Assembly (NCBI GenBank): GCA_035506255.1
Contig: DATJPS010000120.1
Location: forward strand, 1-11,109
Length of the DNA stretch: 11,109 nt
Reading direction: 5' to 3'
Source of the DNA: CAIYXV01 sp035506255
Lineage (GTDB): Bacteria > Margulisbacteria > WOR-1 > XYC2-FULL-46-14 > WPAF01
Of this stretch, positions 6,489 to 11,109 are shown piece by piece. Position 1 is the first letter of the stretch, and every line of letters begins with the position of its first letter. The translations under genes and the position numbers were made by a program. The notes under the pieces were generated by a model. The model saw nothing but the letters and a program-made list of their open reading frames with translations. It did not search any database and was not told the origin of the DNA.

Positions 6489-7114
6489 ATCGTATCTTTA
6501 TAGTCCTTTGAATAAAAAACGGCCGAGCCGGCGACCAGTACGTTGGCGCCGGCCTTGATCACTTCTTTGGCGGTCTGCGGGTTGATCCCGCCGTCGACCT
6601 CGATATCGATCTTCAGGCCCGCCTCTTCGATCTTTTTTCTCAATAATTTTATTTTCGGAAGTACCTCGGGCATGAACGCTTGCTTTTCGAAACCCGGATT
6701 GACCGTCATCAACAGCACCATCTCCACCCGCGTAAGGACGGGGAGGTACGGTTCAATAGGGGTGGCGGGGTTGACGGCGATGGCCGGGCGGCAGCCGGCG
6801 CGGCGTATCAGCTCCAGGTCTTCTGAAAGGTTGCGGCTCGCCTCGACATGGATAGAAAGAATGTCCGCCCCGGCTTTTGCGAAGTCGGGTATGTACCGGT
6901 CCGGGTTCTCGATCATCAGGTGGACATCCAGCGGCAAGGCCGTCGCCCTTTTGGCCGCTTTCACCACCAGCCCGCCGATGGTAATATTAGGGACAAAGTG
7001 GCCGTCCATCACATCAGCGTGTATCAGGTCGGCTCCGGCCTGTTCGACCTTCTTGATCTCCTCTCCCAGCCGCGTAAAATCGGCCGAAAGGATGGAGGGA
7101 GCGATCTTGATCAT
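6467..7114 (-). CDS. rpe: Ribulose-phosphate 3-epimerase
   Basis: Interconverts ribulose 5-phosphate and xylulose 5-phosphate in the pentose phosphate pathway. The 215-residue TIM barrel shows the family signature: APSILSADF (5-13), H32 and D34 in HADVMDGHFVPN, H65 in DVHLMI, VNPGF (138-142), and the second catalytic acid D174 in EVDGGI. The phosphate loop reads GFEKQ where GFGGQ is usual. The ATG overlaps the PASTA gene stop as ATGA, and AAGGAG lies 7 nt upstream, so translation should be strong. Its product and the RibD substrate branch both derive from ribulose 5-phosphate, which links it with ribD just downstream. rpe next to a PASTA kinase is also the arrangement of the B. subtilis prkC neighbourhood. 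Confidence 0.97.
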   Translation of the reverse strand: MIKIAPSILSADFTRLGEEIKKVEQAGADLIHADVMDGHFVPNITIGGLVVKAAKRATALPLDVHLMIENPDRYIPDFAKAGADILSIHVEASRNLSEDLELIRRAGCRPAIAVNPATPIEPYLPVLTRVEMVLLMTVNPGFEKQAFMPEVLPKIKLLRKKIEEAGLKIDIEVDGGINPQTAKEVIKAGANVLVAGSAVFYSKDYKDTICLLKKT

Positions 7115-7581
7115 TGGTTTTCTCCTTCTCCGGAAGTCGTTTCCGGCGTCGGCGCGCTCTGCGGAATGGCCTGTCCTTCGGCCGTGGTCGGATTAAAATA
7201 ATCGATGGTCTTGGGATTGCCGATTATGACCGTGACCGAGCGCCCCTCCTTGACCGTCCGCCCCGGCTCCGGTCGCTGGAAGGTCACCGCGTCAACATTG
7301 TCATACTTCTTTTCCACGCGGATCGCCAGTCCCGACTCTTCGAGCTTCTGCCGGGCCTGGTCTTCGGTCATGCCGTTCAGGTCGGGGACCTGCAGCTCCG
7401 GGAGAGGTGAAAAATAGGAAAGGAATAAATAGCTGGCGATGACGGGCGAAACGATCACCAGCAGGATTATAAAGATGAACCTCCCAGGGAACTTCACCTT
7501 GAGCCGGGAAACGATATAAATGATCGCCAGCGCGATCAGGATTATGAATATCAGATATCCGATCAGTAAGGTTCTCATCAT
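7111..7581 (-). CDS. Membrane protein with two TM helices and one extracellular PASTA domain
   Basis: A 156-residue protein with two hydrophobic helices (about 3-25 and 34-57) joined by a basic loop SRLKVKFPGR, which by the positive-inside rule is cytoplasmic and places both ends outside. Residues about 62-121 form one PASTA domain: VPDLNGMTEDQARQKLEESG, then RPEPGRTVKEGRSVTVIIG. A Pro/Thr/Ser/Glu-rich tail follows. PASTA domains bind peptidoglycan fragments or muropeptides in PknB/PrkC-type kinases and penicillin-binding proteins. Here the domain is alone rather than attached to the kinase, but the kinase-like gene directly upstream overlaps it as ATGA, so the two products probably form one membrane complex (inference). 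rpe follows, also with an ATGA overlap. Confidence 0.93.
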   Translation of the reverse strand: MMRTLLIGYLIFIILIALAIIYIVSRLKVKFPGRFIFIILLVIVSPVIASYLFLSYFSPLPELQVPDLNGMTEDQARQKLEESGLAIRVEKKYDNVDAVTFQRPEPGRTVKEGRSVTVIIGNPKTIDYFNPTTAEGQAIPQSAPTPETTSGEGENQ

Positions 7582-8546
7582 TGCCTCGCCAGGATCAGGG
7601 AATTGATGATCGCATAGATGATCCCCGCCAGCACGCCAAGCAGTGCCACGCCGGCCAGGAAAAAGCTCCGCTTCCTTTCCTTGTTGACCACGCGGATCAC
7701 TTTTTCTTCCGGCCGCTGGGCGTTCTCCAGTTCCACTGGCGGCAGGTCGAGCCCGGACTTGAGCTCCACCAGCGAACGGTTCTTGATGCTTTCTTCCAGT
7801 TCTTCCACGGTGCTGAACCGGAGGAGGGGATCGATGCTGAGCGCCTTGTAGAGGATCTCATCGATATATTTGGGAACGGGAGGAAGGGAGGGAAGGCGGC
7901 CCGAGAGCTTGTTTTGCGGCAGGCCCCTGAACGGATTGCTACCGGTGAGCATTTCTAATAGTACCAACCCCAGCGAATAGATATCGGACGACTCCCTTGC
8001 CGGATTGCCCAGGATCTCCTCCGGGGAAGCGTACTCCCCGCTTTCCAGGATGAAAGCGGCTTTCTGCGGCATCGATTCCTTGATCTCGCCTTCGATCACG
8101 AAATCGGTGATCCTTATTTTGCGGTCCTCGTCGATGAATATGTTCCGGGGCTTGAGCGCTCCGTGAATAATGCCGTTGCGGTGGGCGAACTGGATGGCGG
8201 AAGCGATCTCCCCCAGCAGCAGCATGGAATCTTCCGGGGCCGGGCGGTGGGCCTTGAGATACGCGGCCAGGTCCAGTCCGTTCACGTATTCACGCACGTA
8301 GTAAAAACCCTGCCAGCCGTAGTCGCCATCCAGCAGGCGGGCGATGCCGGGGTGGGCGATCTCCTGCAGCTGTTTTACCTTCTGCTTCATCGATTTGATA
8401 AGAACGGAATTAAGGGTCCCCCGCTTGTAGATCTTGATCACTACCGGCTTTTCGCCGGAAAGGGTGGTGCCAAGGTAAGTGAGCGAAAAGGGGTTCTCCC
8501 CGATCTTTTCCTTGATCTTGAACTTGCTTTTTAGGAGGCGGTCCAT
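7578..8546 (-). CDS. PknB/PrkC-like membrane pseudokinase
   Basis: A 322-residue eukaryote-like Ser/Thr kinase fold with a C-terminal TM helix (about 295-317) and only a few residues beyond it. Kept kinase features are Lys38 in VVIKIYK, AHPGIARLLD, LKPRNIFID (131-139), Asp148, SPEE (174-177) and SSDIYSLGLVLLEMLTG (187-202). Key changes are HRD to HGA (128-130), which removes the catalytic base, DFG to DFV, a glycine-poor nucleotide loop (GENPFS), and no Glu at the usual helix-C position. It is therefore probably unable to transfer phosphate, though it might still bind ATP. I start at the ATG 8544-8546 because the fold begins there and a TATAAT lies 7 nt upstream; reading further upstream (to 8639) would run through the promoter. 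It is the first gene of the PASTA-rpe-ribD unit. No PP2C phosphatase is in the window. Confidence 0.9.
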   Translation of the reverse strand: MDRLLKSKFKIKEKIGENPFSLTYLGTTLSGEKPVVIKIYKRGTLNSVLIKSMKQKVKQLQEIAHPGIARLLDGDYGWQGFYYVREYVNGLDLAAYLKAHRPAPEDSMLLLGEIASAIQFAHRNGIIHGALKPRNIFIDEDRKIRITDFVIEGEIKESMPQKAAFILESGEYASPEEILGNPARESSDIYSLGLVLLEMLTGSNPFRGLPQNKLSGRLPSLPPVPKYIDEILYKALSIDPLLRFSTVEELEESIKNRSLVELKSGLDLPPVELENAQRPEEKVIRVVNKERKRSFFLAGVALLGVLAGIIYAIINSLILARQ

Positions 8547-8553
8547 CGTCGAA

Positions 8554-8562
8554 ATTATAGCA
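8554..8562 (-). promoter_or_regulatory. Extended -10 promoter of the pseudokinase operon
   Basis: The minus strand reads TGC followed by a perfect TATAAT (8554-8559), the extended -10 pattern, which can work without a good -35; none is seen at 16-18 nt. Only 7 nt (TTCGACG) separate the box from the ATG at 8546, so the transcript would begin at or within a couple of bases of the start codon. No Shine-Dalgarno sequence is present. Confidence 0.7.
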
Positions 8563-8568
8563 CAAATA

Positions 8569-8585
8569 GGGTGAAATTTTCGCCC
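8569..8585. promoter_or_regulatory. Near-palindrome between divergent genes, candidate operator
   Basis: GGGTGAAA-T-TTTCGCCC is an inverted repeat with seven of eight matching pairs around a central T. It lies between the kinase -10 box and the upstream region of the rightward small genes, where a repressor or activator could control both. It is short and occurs once, so chance is not excluded. As a terminator it would lack a T-run. Confidence 0.3.
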
Positions 8586-8596
8586 GCGCCTGACGA

Positions 8597-8614
8597 TATA
8601 TATGTGAGAAGAGG
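8597..8614 (+). promoter_or_regulatory. Weak -10-like box and ribosome site of the small gene pair
   Basis: TATATA (8597-8602, four of six to the consensus) is followed by AAGAGGA, whose GAGG (8611-8614) stands 9 nt before the ATG at 8624. No convincing -35 is found. The ribosome site is good; the promoter call is weak. Unlike the minus-strand starts, this gene has room for a leader. Confidence 0.35.
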
Positions 8615-8623
8615 ACGAAGACC

Positions 8624-8818
8624 ATGAACAACCAGACAAAAGAGAACAATAGATTCGATACCTACCGCATAGGCGGCACGACCTATATTAAAGACACCTA
8701 TCTGGGTCCCAAGGCATGGAAAACTATCACCGAATCTTCGCCGGGCAGGTTCATAGACCTGATCGAAGCCAAGTTCCGTAACCAGCTTCTGGAAAAGAAG
8801 ATCGATATCAATCGGTAA
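8624..8818 (+). CDS. Small protein of unknown function (64 aa), first of a rightward pair
   Basis: I do not recognise a family. The 64-residue product begins polar (MNNQTKENNRFD), then has YRIGGTTYIKDTYLGPKAWK (15-34) and a charged, probably helical C-terminal half ending in KKIDINR. No cysteines, signal peptide or TM segment are visible. Support for a real gene comes from an AAGAGGA ribosome site, a second small gene 11 nt downstream with its own strong ribosome site, and the absence of any better reading frame on either strand here. It is divergent from the pseudokinase, sharing a 77-nt spacer with a near-palindrome. Whether it acts with the kinase system is unknown. Confidence 0.7.
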   Translation: MNNQTKENNRFDTYRIGGTTYIKDTYLGPKAWKTITESSPGRFIDLIEAKFRNQLLEKKIDINR

Positions 8819-8829
8819 GGTGAAATAAA

Positions 8830-9036
8830 ATGGACAACGCGAAAGTGGTCGAAATGCTGAACCAGACGGTAATGACCGAATATCTGCAGAAGCTGCTCGG
8901 CCTGAAGCTGAACAAGCTCACGCTTTACCCCGTTTTCCCGATCACCGCGGCGCCCAATGTTTCGGACCCGTACTCACTGATCATGATCGAGGATATCCAG
9001 AAATTCGCGATCGTCAAAAAGACCGACCTTAACTGA
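8830..9036 (+). CDS. Small protein of unknown function (68 aa), second of a rightward pair
   Basis: I do not recognise a family. The 68-residue product has an N-terminal stretch that looks helical (MDNAKVVEMLNQTVMTEYLQ), then KLLGLKLNKLTLYPVFPITA, and ends DIQKFAIVKKTDLN. It has no cysteines, no convincing TM helix and no signal peptide. The ribosome site AAGGTGA overlaps the stop of the preceding gene and stands 6 nt before the ATG, strong evidence that it is translated and coupled to it. Its last 8 nt overlap the end of nadK, which runs toward it on the other strand; no terminator is visible at this tail-to-tail junction, so the two transcripts may overlap. Confidence 0.7.
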   Translation: MDNAKVVEMLNQTVMTEYLQKLLGLKLNKLTLYPVFPITAAPNVSDPYSLIMIEDIQKFAIVKKTDLN

Positions 9037-9820
9037 TCCAGCCCAGTTTCTTCCTCAATAGTTCCCAGAGGCTATAATCTTTCAGCCTGATGAACTTCGT
9101 CGTCATCTTCGAGCGCCGCACGATCACCGTGTCTCCGCTTTTTAATTTGAAAGTTTCCTGGCCGTCCACCGTAAGTAAATTGTCCGTCCCTTTCTGGATC
9201 TGGACCGATACCGGCGCTTCGATCACGATGGAGCGGTTGGCGGCGCGGTGGGGGCAAATGGGAGAAAGGATATAAGAGCGGGAATGGATGGGGAGGATCG
9301 GCCCGTTAACCGCGAAATTATAGGCGGTGGAGCCGGTCGGGGTGGATATCACCAGCCCATCCCCCACATAGCTCGCAATGCTGGTACTCCCCAGGAACGC
9401 CTCTAGTTTAATGGTGCGGGCGATCGAAGCCTTACCGATCACCACATCGTTCAGCGCGAAGGTGTCCAGGATCTTTTTTCCGCCGCGGATCACCTGCGCC
9501 TCCAGCATCATCCGTTCGTCCAGTCGGTATTTTCCTTTTTTTATCGATGCAATGGCGGCATTCAACCCCAACAGGGGGACCTCGGTCAGGAGCCCCACCC
9601 CTGCCAGGTGGACCGCCAGGATCGGGACATTTACAATGCGCGCGGCGCGCAGAACGGTGCCGTCGCCGCCGAAAGTAATAACGAAGCCGGCCTTTTTCGG
9701 CGGGCGCGATCCGCCGATCATTTCTACCCGGTGCTTCTGCGCGATCAGTTCGGCCGCCACCTTTTTAGCGGTGCCGGAGATGAGAGCGTCCTCTTCCTTG
9801 TATATAATTCCGATGTCCAA
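9029..9820 (-). CDS. nadK: NAD kinase
   Basis: Phosphorylates NAD to NADP using ATP or polyphosphate, a cytoplasmic housekeeping enzyme. The 263 residues carry GGDGT (51-55), VGLLTEVP (75-82), the ND pair (124-125), GDGLVISTPTGSTAY (153-167) and PICPHRAANRSIVI, in family order and spacing. The usual GFLTE is GLLTE and the usual AGGP is VNGP, both mild variants. The start is TTG at 9818-9820, supported by AAAGGA 7 nt upstream and by the family N-terminus (a MDIGIIY-type first strand). It lies 11 nt after the stop of the membrane-protein gene and is the last gene of the galT unit. NADPH supply could serve RibD and the redox proteins nearby, but that is general metabolism, not a specific link. 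Confidence 0.96.
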   Translation of the reverse strand: MDIGIIYKEEDALISGTAKKVAAELIAQKHRVEMIGGSRPPKKAGFVITFGGDGTVLRAARIVNVPILAVHLAGVGLLTEVPLLGLNAAIASIKKGKYRLDERMMLEAQVIRGGKKILDTFALNDVVIGKASIARTIKLEAFLGSTSIASYVGDGLVISTPTGSTAYNFAVNGPILPIHSRSYILSPICPHRAANRSIVIEAPVSVQIQKGTDNLLTVDGQETFKLKSGDTVIVRRSKMTTKFIRLKDYSLWELLRKKLGWIS

Positions 9821-9827
9821 TTTCTAT

Positions 9828-9833
9828 TCCTTT
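9828..9833 (-). promoter_or_regulatory. Ribosome binding site that fixes the TTG start of nadK
   Basis: AAAGGA on the minus strand stands 7 nt before TTG. No ATG or GTG at a comparable position gives the family N-terminus, so this site decides the unusual start. It overlaps the stop codon of the upstream gene. Confidence 0.7.
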
Positions 9834-10362
9834 AAACCAGCCGGATCAGTACGAACAGACCAATTATACCAATAATGACAAGGATAATGAAAAGCGGAAT
9901 AAAAAATCTCATAAAATTGTCGCGCTCCGATCCCTGCAGCGCGAACGAAACTTTCTGGATGCCGCCGGAGACGGGGTCCACCAGCAGGACCGCCCGCGGG
10001 GAAAAGGCATAATCGAGCTCGATCAGCTTTCGCCGGAGATCGGCGGCGAGCGGGTCGAGCTCCCCCGGGACCTTGACGTAGACCACGAACCGATCTTTTT
10101 CCTTTTCGGCGATAAAATCCGCGACCAGCACGTTCATATGGGTCTGGCCGTCGACCGCCGCGGTGAGGGTCGCTTTTTCTCCCTTCCCTTTTAGCTTGTA
10201 TCCGTTCCGGGCAAGTATGTTTTCTATCTCCGCGTCGGAGTAGGTCCGGGATTGGACATCCATTTGCGCGGTATGGGGACCTATTGCCCGCCCCAGAAAA
10301 AAGAAGAGCGCCAGCCCGATCACGATACCGATAATAAGAAGGACGACCGATTGTAAGATCAT
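9832..10362 (-). CDS. Membrane protein of unknown function, two TM helices around a nuclease-fold-like domain
   Basis: The 176-residue product has one hydrophobic helix at each end (about 4-24 and 153-174) and a soluble domain between. That domain (about 40-145) has GYKLKGKGEKATLTAAVDG, then VADFIAEKEKDRFVVYVKVP (80-99) and a YAFSPRAVLLVDP strand. The order of strands and the Asp82...Lys97 spacing recall PD-(D/E)XK nuclease-fold domains, where the middle strand usually reads ExK; here the acid position is Tyr95, so nuclease activity is doubtful. The fold match is my inference from pattern alone. The ATG overlaps the galT stop as ATGA and nadK follows after 11 nt, so it is co-transcribed with both. 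Confidence 0.85.
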   Translation of the reverse strand: MILQSVVLLIIGIVIGLALFFFLGRAIGPHTAQMDVQSRTYSDAEIENILARNGYKLKGKGEKATLTAAVDGQTHMNVLVADFIAEKEKDRFVVYVKVPGELDPLAADLRRKLIELDYAFSPRAVLLVDPVSGGIQKVSFALQGSERDNFMRFFIPLFIILVIIGIIGLFVLIRLV

Positions 10363-11109
10363 GGTTCGCGGAGGAATTGGGCGGCGTTCTCGGGTATGAC
10401 CGTATTGATGTATATGCCGGAACCGAGCTCGAAGCCCGCCACCGCGGTGACCCGGGGAATGATCTCAAGGTGCCAGTGATAATATTCAAGGTCCTTTTCG
10501 TGGCAAGGGGAAGAACGGATAACGAAATTATAGTCCGGGTCCTTTAGCTTGCCATGGATCTTGGCCAGGATCGTTTTGATGGCGTATGCGAGCTCCCGGG
10601 TGCGTTCGGGGGTAGTGGACTGGAACGAGGAATCGTGTTTTTTGGGCAGCACCATGGTCTGGAACGGACTGCTGGCCGCGAACGGAATGAAAGCGATGAA
10701 ATTATCGGTCTCAAAGATCACTCTATCTTTACATGTCTTCTCTTTTTGTATAGCGATGCAGAATACGCATTCCCCGTTGTCATCGAAGAAGCGGAGGGTC
10801 TCGTCGATCAGGTGCCGGATGTGGAGCGGGGTGATCGGAGTGGCGATCACCTGGGAATGCGGATGGATGACCGAAGTGCCGGCGGCAGCCCCGTGGTTCT
10901 TGAAGATCATCACCATCTCGAACCGGGGGTCCTGGCTGAGGGTGATGTACCTTTCCCGGTAAGCGAGGAAGATCTCCTCCACCTGCTTCTGGTCCATGGT
11001 GGCGATGGAAAGGTCGTGCCGGGGCGATTCGATGATGACCTCATGCTCGCCCACGCCGTCCATATAACGGAAAAACTCCTCCTGTCGCAGCCGCTGGATG
11101 TTACCCTGC
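10359..11109 (-). CDS. galT: Galactose-1-phosphate uridylyltransferase (5' end cut by window edge)
   Basis: Exchanges UDP between UDP-glucose and galactose 1-phosphate in the Leloir pathway. 249 residues are visible; the frame stays open to the right edge, so the N-terminal part lies outside. Numbered from the edge, the visible part holds VGEHEVIIESPRHD, then NHGAAAGTSVIHPHSQ with the HPH centre (H82, H84; H84 would be the uridylylated nucleophile) and Q86. The second HIT-like half has CVFC (C114, C117) and YHWHLEIIPR (H211, H213). An internal ATG at 11061-11063 is not the start, since conserved sequence continues upstream of it. It is the first visible gene of a unit with the membrane protein and nadK. 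A related ADP-glucose- or UDP-hexose-specific transferase cannot be excluded. Confidence 0.92.
   Translation of the reverse strand, partial: QGNIQRLRQEEFFRYMDGVGEHEVIIESPRHDLSIATMDQKQVEEIFLAYRERYITLSQDPRFEMVMIFKNHGAAAGTSVIHPHSQVIATPITPLHIRHLIDETLRFFDDNGECVFCIAIQKEKTCKDRVIFETDNFIAFIPFAASSPFQTMVLPKKHDSSFQSTTPERTRELAYAIKTILAKIHGKLKDPDYNFVIRSSPCHEKDLEYYHWHLEIIPRVTAVAGFELGSGIYINTVIPENAAQFLREP

Noticed and set aside
8547..8639. Upstream extension of the kinase frame to 8639
   Set aside because: It would translate through the TATAAT promoter, adds Ser-rich sequence unrelated to kinases, and overlaps the divergent small gene; the kinase fold begins at the ATG 8544-8546.
8410..8649. Minus-strand 79-codon open frame spanning the start of the kinase gene
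   Set aside because: It crosses the divergent promoter region and overlaps two supported genes in other frames; no ribosome site or family signal.
9037..9060. Terminator between the small plus-strand genes and nadK
   Set aside because: The genes overlap by 8 nt at their ends and I found no GC-rich hairpin with a T-run on either strand here.
9824..10489. Minus-strand open frame of 221 codons across galT and the membrane-protein gene
   Set aside because: It overlaps two better-supported genes in another frame, and its translation is Arg- and Pro-rich with no domain signal.

Overview
The window comes from a bacterial chromosome, probably an uncultivated or poorly sampled lineage. The genes are housekeeping genes packed into operons, and I see no mobile elements, tRNA or rRNA genes, or CRISPR arrays. 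The organism appears to use adenosylcobalamin (a class II ribonucleotide reductase sits beside a corrinoid adenosyltransferase), has iron-sulfur and thiol redox proteins, and carries a PASTA-type surface sensor. The small ferredoxin has the Cys layout of the Thermotoga type. I cannot assign a phylum from the sequence; an affiliation with a candidate phylum would be a guess.

Layout, left to right. (1) 1-1640, minus strand: the 5' part of a GAF-GGDEF diguanylate cyclase that runs off the left edge. (2) 1692-5337, minus strand, read from the right: DUF1858 redox-disulfide protein, eight-cysteine zinc-ribbon protein, glutaredoxin-like protein, ferredoxin, class II ribonucleotide reductase (NrdJ), corrinoid adenosyltransferase, and endonuclease III. 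These genes overlap or nearly touch and start from a clear sigma70-like promoter at 5347-5376. (3) 5379-8546, minus strand: a kinase-like membrane protein, a separate two-TM PASTA protein, ribulose-phosphate 3-epimerase, and RibD of riboflavin synthesis, from an extended -10 promoter at 8554-8562. (4) 8624-9036, plus strand: two small unrecognised genes, the only rightward genes, divergent from the kinase and convergent with NAD kinase. (5) 9029-11109, minus strand: galactose-1-phosphate uridylyltransferase (cut by the right edge), a membrane-anchored protein of unknown function, and NAD kinase.

How the genes fit together. In block 2 the adenosyltransferase can supply the cofactor that NrdJ needs, while the glutaredoxin-like protein, ferredoxin and DUF1858 protein are candidate electron or thiol partners; the operon reads as a deoxynucleotide-synthesis and redox module. 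Block 3 resembles the conserved neighbourhood of PrkC/PknB kinases, where the PASTA kinase lies close to rpe. Here, however, the kinase and PASTA parts are separate proteins, and the kinase has lost the catalytic Asp of HRD (it reads HGA) and the Gly of DFG (it reads DFV), so it is probably a pseudokinase.

Two architectural traits recur. Five gene junctions use a 4-nt ATGA stop/start overlap. All three recognisable minus-strand -10 boxes lie only 7-9 nt upstream of a start codon with no room for a Shine-Dalgarno site, which suggests leaderless mRNAs for the first genes of transcription units.
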